A DNA stretch of 64,000 nucleotides, from assembly GCA_964438995.1 (NCBI GenBank), contig CAYTMQ010000003.1, positions 62,001 through 126,000 on the forward strand, written 5' to 3'. Below are positions 43,933-53,315 of the stretch, piece by piece; position 1 is the stretch's first letter, and every line of letters begins with the position of its first letter. The notes below the pieces were generated by a model. The model worked only from the letters and a program-made list of their open reading frames with translations, had not been told where the DNA came from and ran no database searches. This stretch comes from JABMMZ01 sp964438995. Lineage in GTDB: Bacteria > Bacteroidota > Bacteroidia > NS11-12g > UBA955. Made by a program: the position numbers and the translations under genes.

Positions 43933-45216
43933 CTACTTTGCTTCCGCTTCGTAGAGCTTTTCCTTGTCAACTACATTTACCGCAGTACCATTAGATAGCT
44001 TAAAATTGATGGTTTCGTATGGAGCACATACTACCACTTCATCCTTTTTTAACCCAGATACTATTTTAATGAATTTGGTGTCTTGTATACCTGTTGTTAC
44101 AGTTCTTTTAACAACTTTACCGTTTTCAACTACAAAAACAACTTCTTCCTTATCACTGGTATTATCGCTCTTTTCCTTTAAGGTTACGGCTGCAACAGGA
44201 ACAGACATCACATTCGATTCTGTTTTTGTGTAGATATGAACTGTAGAACTCATTCCTGGCCTGAATGGCATTTTACCACCATTTGCAGCCATAAGAGAAT
44301 CGTAAGACGATCTTAAAATTAGCACTTTCACTTCATACTTAGTCACCTGATCTGTAGAGATACTTGTGGCGCTGGTTTTTGCAGAATTAGCCACTTGAGT
44401 AACAATTCCTCTAAATCTTATACCATCATAGGCATCAACTTCAATTCCAGCTGAGTCGCCAACATCTATTCTAACAATATCATTTTCGTTCACTTCTACA
44501 CGTACTTCCATTCTGCTTAAATCTGAAATTCGCATCATTTCAGTACCTGCCATTTGAGCAGTCCCAACCACACGCTCACCTTTCTTAGATACAAGTCCAG
44601 TTATTACACCATCCGTTGGCGCTAAAACAGTTGTTCTGCCATAGTTCTTTCCAGCTTGATTAACTGAAGCTGCTACAGACTCAATATTGTATCTTGAAGC
44701 CAAAGCTTGCTTTTCAGCTGCAAGCAACTCGGCTTTAGCCATTTCATATTGAGCTTCTGCATTGTTGTATTCTTGTTGACTAATTACTTTGTCTTTAAAC
44801 AACTTTTCTTGCATCTCAAAGTTCTTCTTTTGCAAATCAACGTTAGAACGTGTTCTTAACAACTGAGCTTGTATATTTTCAGAACTAGCTTTAGCGTTGT
44901 TCAATCCAGCTTTAGATTGTTCAAGCTGTGTTTGATAAATATCTGGGTTTATCCTCACCAATAAATCACCACGCTTAACTGTATCGCCTTCTTGCACATA
45001 TAAATCTATGATTTCACCAGACACATCCGGACTGATTTTTACTTCATTTTCAGGATATATAGTTCCACTTGCAGTAACCTCCTCAACTATACTTCTAGTT
45101 GCTACTTTCTCTGTAGCCACCATCAAACCTTTTTTATCTTTCTTCCCAAAAATTGCGATTAAGATAAACACCAATGCGATAACGCCTAATGTTATAAATA
45201 TTTTCTTTTTTGTCAT
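43933..45216 (-). CDS. Efflux periplasmic adaptor subunit (HlyD/MacA type)
   Basis: 427 aa. N-terminal membrane anchor (about 5-23), barrel-sandwich hybrid halves (VKISPDVSGEIIDLYVQEGDTVKRGDLLVRINPD; TTVLAPTDGVITGLVSKKGERVVGT), a coiled-coil hairpin between (about 90-185) and a beta-barrel domain. It would bridge an inner-membrane transporter and the TolC channel encoded 3 bases upstream (45220). The inner-membrane partner is absent at this locus; MacA-like features suggest an ABC transporter, for which only a lone ATPase at 4350 is seen here. Confidence 0.88.
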   Translation of the reverse strand: MTKKKIFITLGVIALVFILIAIFGKKDKKGLMVATEKVATRSIVEEVTASGTIYPENEVKISPDVSGEIIDLYVQEGDTVKRGDLLVRINPDIYQTQLEQSKAGLNNAKASSENIQAQLLRTRSNVDLQKKNFEMQEKLFKDKVISQQEYNNAEAQYEMAKAELLAAEKQALASRYNIESVAASVNQAGKNYGRTTVLAPTDGVITGLVSKKGERVVGTAQMAGTEMMRISDLSRMEVRVEVNENDIVRIDVGDSAGIEVDAYDGIRFRGIVTQVANSAKTSATSISTDQVTKYEVKVLILRSSYDSLMAANGGKMPFRPGMSSTVHIYTKTESNVMSVPVAAVTLKEKSDNTSDKEEVVFVVENGKVVKRTVTTGIQDTKFIKIVSGLKKDEVVVCAPYETINFKLSNGTAVNVVDKEKLYEAEAK

Positions 45217-45219
45217 GGT

Positions 45220-46635
45220 TTATAATATAATTGGATTGCCTTTGTAGTACTCTAAAATTAAACTTCTAAATATCAACTCAAATCTTGCTTGAGTTTCGTT
45301 GGTTTGAGCTTGTAAATAATTGTTTTTTGATTGGATGAAATCGAATGAGGTAGAAGCACCAGCATCATAGCGCTTTTGAATGTAGTCTAAGGATAATTTC
45401 TGCGCTTCAACATTGTTCTTTGCCGCATCATACTTAGCCTTTGAAGCATTGTAATTGGTAACAGCAATATTGATATCACTCAACAGTGTATTCTTCACTT
45501 TCATCAAATTCAATTCACTGATTTGTTGATTGATTTTGCTCTTTTGATACTGGTTTTGAACTTGCATTCCATTGAACAAATTCCAACTCAAACTTAAACC
45601 CATACTTTGACCAAGATTGTCTTTAAATTGTGTTGAAAAATCTATCGTTTTAGCCGTATAAGAATAGGTTGGTTGCAATACCACTTCATTGGTATTTTGT
45701 GTATAACCAATTGGTGCTGTTCCAGAAATTTTAGCGTCTGTAATGGTCTTAGCACTTTGAGAATACACTGTACTGATATTACCATATAAAGATATGGTTG
45801 GCGCCATACTGCCTCTTGCCATTTTTGATTGTATACCGGCAGACTCTAACTGGTGATTGGCAGCTTTAACTTGAGGCATAGAGCCTAGGGCGATTTCATA
45901 TATTTGAACTGCTGTAAGTGTATTGTATATAAGATCACCAGTTATGCTAGGAATCTCAATATCCAAATCGTCTTCCATAGGCATCTGCATCAAAGTCTTT
46001 AAACTCAAAATTGCCGATTGCTTTGAATTAACAGCTGTGATATAATTCAATTGTTCATTTGCCAATTGCGCTTTTAAACTCAACAAAGCACTTAAATCAG
46101 TGGTTCCTGCATCCACCATTTTTTGTGCTCTTTCTATGCGAGACGAAGTTGTTGTCTTTTGGAAATCCGCATTTTTAATGTTTTCTTCTGCCTGAATGGT
46201 TTGAAGAAAGGCATTGGCGACACTTAATGCAATTTGATTCTTGATATTTTGAATGTTTTCTTCGCTAGCTTTCAAAAGCGCTTGCTGACTTCTAATATTG
46301 TTCTCCATCTGCAAACCATTGTACAATACAAAATTGGCATTTAACCCAACGTTATTGGTTCTGATGGTCTGATTGATAAACGTATTCGTAAAACGGTCGA
46401 TGGTTCTTCCAAACTGATAGTTCTGACCTCCGCTCATAGACACAGAGGGTAGCATATTGGCACGAGCTTGTTTGGCATCGATTTTAGAACTCTCATAATT
46501 GAGGGTAAATTGTCTTACATCTAGATTATTCATCCAAGCATATTCTATACATTGCTTCAACGTCATTCGTTTAGATTGAGCAGCAGCAGTTGTAAAAGAC
46601 AAAATAAAAGTGGATAGAATCAATAGTCTATTCAT
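45220..46635 (-). CDS. TolC family outer membrane efflux protein
   Basis: 471 aa from the ATG at 46635. Signal peptide (about 1-20, ending TTAAAQ), then MTLKQCIEYAWMNNLDVRQF, the usual TolC opening, and two long coiled-coil repeats (about 130-220 and 330-470), including NEQLNY-like helices and KSKINQQISELNLMKVKNTLL. It forms the outer-membrane tunnel of the efflux assembly. A GTG at 46644 is an alternative start. A perfect -7 box is 63 bases upstream. Confidence 0.9.
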   Translation of the reverse strand: MNRLLILSTFILSFTTAAAQSKRMTLKQCIEYAWMNNLDVRQFTLNYESSKIDAKQARANMLPSVSMSGGQNYQFGRTIDRFTNTFINQTIRTNNVGLNANFVLYNGLQMENNIRSQQALLKASEENIQNIKNQIALSVANAFLQTIQAEENIKNADFQKTTTSSRIERAQKMVDAGTTDLSALLSLKAQLANEQLNYITAVNSKQSAILSLKTLMQMPMEDDLDIEIPSITGDLIYNTLTAVQIYEIALGSMPQVKAANHQLESAGIQSKMARGSMAPTISLYGNISTVYSQSAKTITDAKISGTAPIGYTQNTNEVVLQPTYSYTAKTIDFSTQFKDNLGQSMGLSLSWNLFNGMQVQNQYQKSKINQQISELNLMKVKNTLLSDINIAVTNYNASKAKYDAAKNNVEAQKLSLDYIQKRYDAGASTSFDFIQSKNNYLQAQTNETQARFELIFRSLILEYYKGNPIIL

Positions 46636-46637
46636 AC

Positions 46638-46672
46638 GTTTCACTTGATTTTGGTTCGAAATTATGTGAAAC
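46638..46672. promoter_or_regulatory. Inverted repeat GTTTCAC-N21-GTGAAAC in the TolC leader
   Basis: Seven-base arms at 46638-46644 and 46666-46672, between the -7 box (46706-46699) and the ATG. It could be an operator or an RNA hairpin; no regulator is encoded nearby. Confidence 0.35.
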
Positions 46673-46698
46673 TTTAAGATTGATTGCTATGTGTTCGA

Positions 46699-46706
46699 CA
46701 AAATTA
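46699..46706 (-). promoter_or_regulatory. -7 box (TAATTTTG) of the TolC-HlyD operon
   Basis: Perfect TAnnTTTG on the minus strand; predicts a leader of about 60 bases, the longest in this window. Confidence 0.55.
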
Positions 46707-46728
46707 GTCGTTCGCCGATAAAAAAATT

Positions 46729-48189
46729 CTATGAAACAAGCTTGCTAACTATCTCGGCGCTTCGCAAACACAAAGGAATACCGCCACCTGGATGCACACT
46801 GCCTCCACAAAAATAAAGATTCTTAACCTTGTCAGAGAAATTTGCATGCCTGAAAAAAGCTGATAATTTTGAGTTACTGCTACTTCCATACAATGCCCCT
46901 TTGTAGGAGGAGGTATTGTTTTCTATTTTAACAGGATCTAAAACGTCTTCAGTTTCAATTAGCAACTCAATATCTTCGCCAAAATGACGGCTCAACTTTT
47001 TAAGAACATTGGATTTAACCTCATTGGTCAATTGAGCCCAATTCTGACCGCTATTAGACGGCACATTAACCATCACAAACCAATTTTCACATCCATCTGG
47101 CGCATCGTCCTTCTTGTACTTTGATGTGATATTGATGTAAACTGTAGGATCTTCAGTTACTTTTTTGTGGTTAAAGATATCTCTAAATTCTTTTTCGTAA
47201 TCAGAACTAAAAAAGATGTTATGCAAACCCAATTGCTTAAACGATTTCTTTACTCCCCAATAAAAAATCAAGGCACTGCTACTCGCCTCATTGGTACTCA
47301 CCTTTTTAGGTGCCTCAACCTGTTTAATCAATTTATCATAGGTATGGTAAACATCCATATTACTTACCACCAAATCAGAATAATAAGTTCCAGAATTGGT
47401 TCTAATACCAACAGCTTTACCTTCTTTAGTGATGATTGATTCAACCTTTGAGTTAAAAATAAACCCAATGCCTTTATCGAGAGCCAAGCGATATAGAGAA
47501 TTGGTTACATCTATCATTCCACCTTCCGGAAAATATGTACCAATGCCGTATTCCAGATGAGGAATTATATTTAAAGTTGCTGGCGCCACAAAAGGATTGC
47601 TGCCATTGTATGTAGCATATCTATTAAACAATTGGACCGTTTTAGGATTTTTGAACGTTTTTTTATTGACATAATTCATAGAAGAAAACATGTTCAAACG
47701 CCATAAATTGGCTATACCTCTTAATCCTTTAGAACTGAAATAAGTTGAGAACTTATGCAATGAATTTTCGAGAAAAACTGGAGAGGTTATCTCGTACATT
47801 TTGCCACTTTTTGCCAAATATTTAACGATAGTACCCGGAGTTTCACCATGTTTTTCTGCCAATAATCTATCCAATTCCTCAACATTTGAAGGACATTCAA
47901 AACTGCTACCATCCTCAAAAAAATAATGACAAGAACTTGAAAGTGTTTTGTAATGGTAATACTTTCTAGGATCTTCGTTGTGCAATTTAAATAGCTCGTC
48001 TACTAGGTCTGGCATAGTAAACAGCGATGGACCAGTATCAAATCTGTAGCCATTACTACTGATTTCTTTCATCTTTCCGCCAGGAGCAGATGATGCTTCA
48101 AAAACATGCACATCATACCCTTTAGCCCTCAACCTCAACGCTGTAGCTATGCCTGAAACACCTGCACCTATTATAATTGCTTTAGACAT
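46729..48189 (-). CDS. crtD: CrtI-family carotenoid desaturase, CrtD-like
   Basis: 486 aa. FAD-binding N-terminus AIIIGAGVSGIATALRLRAKGYDVHVFEASSAPGGKM and the family block YRFDTGPSLFTMPDLVDELF; C-terminal bacterial phytoene dehydrogenase mark NLYFCGGSVHPGGGIPLCLRSAEIV. The opening and the CHYFFEDGS segment are nearer to the 1-hydroxycarotenoid 3,4-desaturase (CrtD) group than to phytoene desaturase CrtI as I remember them, so the substrate is tentative. No other carotenoid gene is adjacent, which is unusual; the rest must lie elsewhere. Confidence 0.78.
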   Translation of the reverse strand: MSKAIIIGAGVSGIATALRLRAKGYDVHVFEASSAPGGKMKEISSNGYRFDTGPSLFTMPDLVDELFKLHNEDPRKYYHYKTLSSSCHYFFEDGSSFECPSNVEELDRLLAEKHGETPGTIVKYLAKSGKMYEITSPVFLENSLHKFSTYFSSKGLRGIANLWRLNMFSSMNYVNKKTFKNPKTVQLFNRYATYNGSNPFVAPATLNIIPHLEYGIGTYFPEGGMIDVTNSLYRLALDKGIGFIFNSKVESIITKEGKAVGIRTNSGTYYSDLVVSNMDVYHTYDKLIKQVEAPKKVSTNEASSSALIFYWGVKKSFKQLGLHNIFFSSDYEKEFRDIFNHKKVTEDPTVYINITSKYKKDDAPDGCENWFVMVNVPSNSGQNWAQLTNEVKSNVLKKLSRHFGEDIELLIETEDVLDPVKIENNTSSYKGALYGSSSNSKLSAFFRHANFSDKVKNLYFCGGSVHPGGGIPLCLRSAEIVSKLVS

Positions 48190-48262
48190 GATTCACTAAC
48201 AATTAAGATGAAAAATTGTTCATTGCAATAATCAACAATCTCCATATTTTTGATACAAACTA

Positions 48263-49612
48263 ATGGGTTTAATTTTAATTTACGTTTTAATAGCCATATT
48301 TATTGCCTGGATTTGGGTTGATTATTATCGGCTAATCGACATCTTTAACAAAGAAGACATTTCACATTTGATTATCATTTTCTTGCTTGGAGCAGCATCT
48401 ACATTGCCTGTGCTTGGGCTCCAAAAGTTAGAGATACAATATTTTGACTGGGACATGAACAGTGGATTTATCAATGATTTATTGTTTTGTATTTTCAAAA
48501 TTGGAATGGTCGAAGAAATTGCTAAGACATTACCTATTCTTCTTACTTACCAGTTTTTTAAAAATCGATTAAAAGAGCCCATTGATATTTTAGCATTTTT
48601 TTCTGTATCAGCTTTAGGATTTTCAGCAGCTGAAAATGTTCTATACTTCAAACAAGGTGGCCCTGATATGATCATCGGAAGAGCCATATTATCATCTGTT
48701 GGCCATATGTTTAACACAGCATTGGTTGCTTATGGCTTGATAAGAATTCTCTTTTTCCACAACAATAAAAAATACTATCTCCTATTTATTTATCTATTAT
48801 TTGCTTCTATTTCACATGGCATTTATGATTTTATCATTCTGCATTACAAATCCACATCTTCTGTTATAGGAGTAATTCTCTATTTCTTATTAACCATTTC
48901 TATCTTTGCTACTATTCTCAATAATTGCATCAACAATTCGTCTTTCTTTACCTATTCATTGGTGATTGATTCTGACAAAGTCTCCTCTAGAATGCTCAAA
49001 TATTACGGCATAGTTTATCTCATGCAATTGGGTCTAATATGGTATAGAGAAGGCTTTCTGTATGCGCTAGTCAACAACATCTTCAATTTGATGTTTGTTG
49101 GTTTTGTAATAATGATTACTATCACAAGATTGAGTAGATTTAAACTTATAAAAGAGCGTTGGAATGCTATTAAATTTGAGTTACCAATGACCTATGAAAG
49201 TCAATCTGGTTTACCTGGAGACAGTAAATATATGATGAAAATAAGAGGCGAATCATACAATGAAGTACACGTAAATATGTATTACAACGACTTCTGTATC
49301 TTAAGTCCCGTTAGTAGACATTACAACTATTTAGATGAGCCCAAAATTGCATTTGTAGAGGAAAAACTATTCCTTAAAAACGATGACACTTTTTACTTGT
49401 TAAAAGTGTTCAATGATTTTGAAAACAACTTATATTTTAAGATACTCATAAAGCCGAAAACCACTGGGAATAATATGTCAGCTCAAAATCATCCTATTGT
49501 GGCTTTACTTGAATTTGAAGACCATCAAGACCTATCTGACAAAAATTTATCAATATCTGATTTTAGTTTTATGGAATGGGCTTATATCAAGCCACGTCAA
49601 GATTTTAACTAA
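48263..49612 (+). CDS. PrsW-like intramembrane protease
   Basis: 449 aa. The N-terminal ~280 residues hold about eight helices with the PrsW motif set: EEIAK (Glu84-Glu85), GFSAAENVLYF (Glu124, Asn125), GHMFNTALVAYG (His148) and SHGIYDF (His185, Asp189). PrsW proteins cleave membrane substrates such as anti-sigma factors. The C-terminal ~170 residues are soluble, beta-rich and unrecognised, longer than in the usual family member; no anti-sigma factor gene is nearby. Confidence 0.82.
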   Translation: MGLILIYVLIAIFIAWIWVDYYRLIDIFNKEDISHLIIIFLLGAASTLPVLGLQKLEIQYFDWDMNSGFINDLLFCIFKIGMVEEIAKTLPILLTYQFFKNRLKEPIDILAFFSVSALGFSAAENVLYFKQGGPDMIIGRAILSSVGHMFNTALVAYGLIRILFFHNNKKYYLLFIYLLFASISHGIYDFIILHYKSTSSVIGVILYFLLTISIFATILNNCINNSSFFTYSLVIDSDKVSSRMLKYYGIVYLMQLGLIWYREGFLYALVNNIFNLMFVGFVIMITITRLSRFKLIKERWNAIKFELPMTYESQSGLPGDSKYMMKIRGESYNEVHVNMYYNDFCILSPVSRHYNYLDEPKIAFVEEKLFLKNDDTFYLLKVFNDFENNLYFKILIKPKTTGNNMSAQNHPIVALLEFEDHQDLSDKNLSISDFSFMEWAYIKPRQDFN

Positions 49613-49638
49613 TTCACAACATTCTTAGACAATACGCG

Positions 49639-49669
49639 TTGTTTAAGCTGTTTAAAAACTATAAATTTG
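49639..49669 (+). promoter_or_regulatory. Promoter of the vWA membrane protein gene, leaderless type
   Basis: TTG (49639-49641), 20-base spacer, -7 TAAATTTG (49662-49669). Six bases separate the box from the ATG at 49676. Confidence 0.65.
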
Positions 49670-49675
49670 CACGAC

Positions 49676-51745
49676 ATGCAACTAATACTCTCAACACAAT
49701 GGTGGTTCATTCTTCTCTGTTTAGGATTGGGTATTGGATATGCTTATTTGCTCTACAAGCCCCAATTCAAAGATACTGTTTTCAAAGCATTGGCAGTAGT
49801 TAGAGCGCTAGTTGTAAGTTTACTGGCTTTTTTCTTATTAGGACCAGTAATAGTTAGGACAAGCAGTGAAATTGAAAAACCGAAAATTTTGATGGTATTG
49901 GACAATTCCGAATCGGTACTTTCCAATAAAAATCGCGATTTTTACACAAAGGATTTTTTAAAGCAGTGGTACAATCTTTCTTCAGAACTTGGAGAAGATT
50001 ACGACGTTGAATATCTAAATTTAGGTGGCGATGTTAAACCATCTGATTCTGCAGATTTCAAATCCAAACGAACAGACATCGGCTCAATGTATGATTTCAT
50101 CAATAACACCTATGCCAAACAAAATGTTGGCGCAGTAGTGTTTGCCAGTGATGGTATCTACAATAGGGGCGCAAATCCATCCTACAAACAGCTCAATTTT
50201 CATGCACCTATTTATACCATTGGCATGGGAGATAGTACCATTAAAAGAGATGTGATTTTAAAATCTGCTGTTGCCAATTCAATTGCTTATTTGAACAATG
50301 AATTTCCTATTGAAATCAACATCTCTGCTTTTGAATGCGTAGGTCAAAATACCACTCTAAACATTTCTGAAAATAACAATATAGTTTTTAGTCAGAACAT
50401 AGCCATTGATAAAAAAGATTTTTTTAAATCCATACTCATCAATTTAGAAGCCAAACAACCAGGCACTAAACACTATGTTGCCACTTTAAGTAGTATCAGT
50501 GGTGAACATTCTATAATCAACAACAAGAAAGACATTTTCATAGACATTATTGATGGCAGAGAGAAAATTCTAATTGCTCACAGTGGTTCACATCCTGATA
50601 TTGGTGCAATCAAAGAAGCATTAAAACCTAATAAAAACTATGAAACCATAAGTAAAACACTTTCAGAAATCAATTTAGGCGATATCAGTCAGTACAGTGT
50701 CGCAATATTACATCAGTTACCTGCCAGAGGAAGCAATTCACAGAATCTAATCAATACTTTAAGAGCCAATAAAATTCCTATTTGGGTCATTGTTGGTAGT
50801 CAAACAGCATTTGAGCAACTCAATCAGGTAGCAGGTATTGCAAGAATTGATAGAAACCAAGGAAGATTCAACGAATCGCAAGCCAGTTTAAACACCAAAT
50901 TCAATGCTTTTACATTAGAAGAAAACACCAAACAAACGATTGGATTATTTCCTCCAATGACAGTACCTTATGGTCAATATACTGGCACAGAATACATGGA
51001 TGTATTGGCTTACCAAAAAATTGGCAATGTCAATTCTAATATTCCATTATGGGCGTTTAGCAATCAAAACAATGAAAAGACGGCTTACTTGTTTGGAGAA
51101 GGCTTTTGGAAGTGGAGAATGATAGATTTTGTTGAAAATGAAAATCATGTTGCTAGTAGCGAATTGGTGAATAAAACCATACAATTTTTAGCCGTTAAAG
51201 AAGACAAAAGAAAGTTTAGAGTATATCCTGTTAAAAGTGTATATGAAGAAGATGAAAATGTTAGGTTTGTAGCAGAACTGTACAATGCGAGTTATGAACT
51301 CATCAACACCAATGAAGTCAAACTAAGCATTACCGATGAAGCTAAAAAAATCTACAGTTATACCTTCAGTAGAAATGACAAGAGCTATACTTTAGACTTA
51401 GGACTGCTAAATCCAGGAGCTTATCAATTTACTGCTAAGGCTGAAGGCATCAACGAAACCGTTAGTGGTAAGTTTCTAGTTACCGCCTTACAAACCGAAT
51501 TGGTGAATACCAGAGCGGATTTTGCGCTATTAAGAGACATGAGTAAGAAAAACAATGGCGAATTTGTTCCTGCAGAACAGTTTAAATCTGTAGCCAATAA
51601 AATAAAGAAAAACACAGGCGTAACGTCTGTTACATACAACGAAAAAAGGCCAGATGAATTGATCAATTTAAAATGGGTATTCTTTATTCTACTTGGATTG
51701 ATAAGTTTAGAGTGGTTCATTAGAAAATACGAAGGAGCATACTAA
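49676..51745 (+). CDS. Membrane protein with von Willebrand A-like domain
   Basis: 689 aa. Two N-terminal helices (about 10-30 and 37-60), an exposed domain that begins KPKILMVLDNSESV with a DxSxS MIDAS-like metal site, and later VGAVVFASDGIYNRG, typical of a vWA fold. A central part (about 290-480) and beta-sandwich parts follow, and one C-terminal helix (about 662-682) near the basic end RKYEGAY. The topology resembles Bat-type proteins. The ATG at 49676 is chosen because the upstream TTG (49667) is inside the -7 box. Its stop overlaps the radical SAM start. Confidence 0.75.
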   Translation: MQLILSTQWWFILLCLGLGIGYAYLLYKPQFKDTVFKALAVVRALVVSLLAFFLLGPVIVRTSSEIEKPKILMVLDNSESVLSNKNRDFYTKDFLKQWYNLSSELGEDYDVEYLNLGGDVKPSDSADFKSKRTDIGSMYDFINNTYAKQNVGAVVFASDGIYNRGANPSYKQLNFHAPIYTIGMGDSTIKRDVILKSAVANSIAYLNNEFPIEINISAFECVGQNTTLNISENNNIVFSQNIAIDKKDFFKSILINLEAKQPGTKHYVATLSSISGEHSIINNKKDIFIDIIDGREKILIAHSGSHPDIGAIKEALKPNKNYETISKTLSEINLGDISQYSVAILHQLPARGSNSQNLINTLRANKIPIWVIVGSQTAFEQLNQVAGIARIDRNQGRFNESQASLNTKFNAFTLEENTKQTIGLFPPMTVPYGQYTGTEYMDVLAYQKIGNVNSNIPLWAFSNQNNEKTAYLFGEGFWKWRMIDFVENENHVASSELVNKTIQFLAVKEDKRKFRVYPVKSVYEEDENVRFVAELYNASYELINTNEVKLSITDEAKKIYSYTFSRNDKSYTLDLGLLNPGAYQFTAKAEGINETVSGKFLVTALQTELVNTRADFALLRDMSKKNNGEFVPAEQFKSVANKIKKNTGVTSVTYNEKRPDELINLKWVFFILLGLISLEWFIRKYEGAY

Positions 51746-52722
51746 TGAAATTCAAACTCAGACATTCACCTGTACTTTGCAACTATTACCTTACATATAG
51801 ATGCAATGCCAAGTGCAGTTTTTGTGATATCTGGGAAAAGCCATCACCTTATGTCACATTAGAAAACGCCCATCAAAACTTTAAAGATTTGAAACGTTTG
51901 GGTGTAAAAGTAATTGATTTTACAGGCGGAGAACCATTGTTACACCGTCAGCTGCCCGAGCTTTTAACTCTGGCAAAATCTTTAGGATTTATCACCACTG
52001 TGACAACCAACACCTTGCTTTATCCAAAATTTGCAGAAAATTTGAAAGGTAAGATTGACATGCTACATTTCTCTCTAGATTCGCCTCATGCTGATGCACA
52101 CGATGAAAGTAGAGGTGTTAAAATCTTTGATAAATTTCTTGAATCAATTGAAATTGCAAAGCGATTAAATGAAAGGCCAGACATCTTGTTTACTGTCTTT
52201 AGTCACAACATACACGAAATTGAAGAGGTCTATCAAACCTTTTGCTTGCCAAATAAGCTCATGTTGATTCTAAATCCTGTTTTTGAATACAACGAAGTTG
52301 GTTCAGAGTTATCAAGTGATGATTTGAATGTATTAGAATCTTGGGCATCTAAAAAACTGGTGTATCTCAACAGAGGATTCATAGAGTTAAGAAAAGATGG
52401 AGGCAATCATATAAACAACCCAGTCTGCAACGCTGCGAGCACTACAATAGTCATTTCTCCAGAAAATAAATTGATGATGCCATGTTACCATTTGGGCATT
52501 GACAGTTTAGAAATAAAAGACAACTTATTTGACCTTTATAACAGCGCCAGCACTCAGGAATTGATTCAAAAAGAAGGCACTTATGCTGAATGTGAAGGTT
52601 GCACTGTTAACTGTTATATGCAACCAAGTTTTGCCACAGAATTTAGCAAATATTGGTTGAAAGCTTTGCCTTCCACTTTGAAATACAATTTAGAAAAAGG
52701 CACTTGGAAAGAGATGATTTAA
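51745..52722 (+). CDS. Radical SAM protein with SPASM-like C-terminus
   Basis: 325 aa. The cluster motif CNAKCSFC (CxxxCxxC) starts at about residue 19, followed by DFTGGEPLL. A C-terminal set of cysteines (PVCNAASTTIVI, MPCYHLG, CEGCTVNCYM) suggests an auxiliary Fe-S cluster of the SPASM/twitch type. Such enzymes modify peptides, tRNA or cofactors; the substrate is unknown. Translationally coupled (TAATG) to the vWA membrane protein, so a joint role is likely but undefined. Convergent overlap of 4 bases with the dioxygenase gene. Confidence 0.82.
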   Translation: MKFKLRHSPVLCNYYLTYRCNAKCSFCDIWEKPSPYVTLENAHQNFKDLKRLGVKVIDFTGGEPLLHRQLPELLTLAKSLGFITTVTTNTLLYPKFAENLKGKIDMLHFSLDSPHADAHDESRGVKIFDKFLESIEIAKRLNERPDILFTVFSHNIHEIEEVYQTFCLPNKLMLILNPVFEYNEVGSELSSDDLNVLESWASKKLVYLNRGFIELRKDGGNHINNPVCNAASTTIVISPENKLMMPCYHLGIDSLEIKDNLFDLYNSASTQELIQKEGTYAECEGCTVNCYMQPSFATEFSKYWLKALPSTLKYNLEKGTWKEMI

Positions 52723-53252
52723 ACAAATCTTGGATCTGTTTCCATCACATGACCACATGATTTACATGTTCTCAGTTCTTCATTGCCATAATATTCTTTG
52801 AATCTTGGCAAGAAATCTTTTTCAATATCGTGTAATTCAAAATAGGCAGAATGCAAAGGGTGATTGCACTTTTCGCAGAACCACAACAACCCATCTGTAA
52901 ATCCTTTACCAGCTCTCACGCGCTCAAATACCAATCCCAGAGAACCCTCTGAACGTACAGGAGAATGAGGTACTTTCGCAGGCAATAAGAACATATCACC
53001 AGCAGAAAGCGGAATATCTACAGCTTTTCCATCTTGTTGAATCCTAACAGTGATGTTACCTTCCAACTGATAGAAAAACTCTTCTGTTTCGTTGTAATGG
53101 TAGTCTTTTCTGGCATTCGGACCAGCCACTATCATGACAATAAAATCGCCCGCACCCACAGTTAGATTTTTATTTCCAACTGGTGGTTTTAGCAAATGTC
53201 TGTTCTCTTCAATCCATTTGGTAAAGTTAAAAGGGGGTTTAATATCTGTCAT
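52719..53252 (-). CDS. nbaC: 3-hydroxyanthranilate 3,4-dioxygenase
   Basis: 177 aa cupin dioxygenase. It opens the ring of 3-hydroxyanthranilate on the route from tryptophan to quinolinate. Iron ligands His52, Glu58 and His96 are present (DYHYNETEEFF, VPHSPVR), as are the substrate-binding Arg48 and Arg100. The bacterial rubredoxin-like second metal site is complete: Cys126/Cys129 (CEKC) and Cys163/Cys166 (CKSC). No other kynurenine pathway gene is next to it. Confidence 0.92.
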   Translation of the reverse strand: MTDIKPPFNFTKWIEENRHLLKPPVGNKNLTVGAGDFIVMIVAGPNARKDYHYNETEEFFYQLEGNITVRIQQDGKAVDIPLSAGDMFLLPAKVPHSPVRSEGSLGLVFERVRAGKGFTDGLLWFCEKCNHPLHSAYFELHDIEKDFLPRFKEYYGNEELRTCKSCGHVMETDPRFV

Positions 53253-53303
53253 GATTCAAAATTAGGAAAATTATTTAAAAATTGTTGCAGTCGTTATATT
53301 TTT

Positions 53304-53311
53304 TATATTCG
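53304..53311 (+). promoter_or_regulatory. Variant -7 box (TATATTCG) of the aminolipid pair
   Basis: TATATTCG, one mismatch from TAnnTTTG, four bases before the ATG at 53316. Again a near-leaderless layout. Confidence 0.4.
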
Positions 53312-53315
53312 CAGA

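Noticed and set aside
51733..51739. GAAGGAG before the radical SAM ATG as a Shine-Dalgarno site
   Set aside because: It is coding sequence (YEGA) of the overlapping vWA gene and no other gene here has such a site; Bacteroidota generally do not use them.
53196..53315. 40-residue upstream extension of the acyltransferase gene
   Set aside because: It overlaps the start of the divergent dioxygenase gene and precedes the -7-like box at 53304; the ATG at 53316 fits better.
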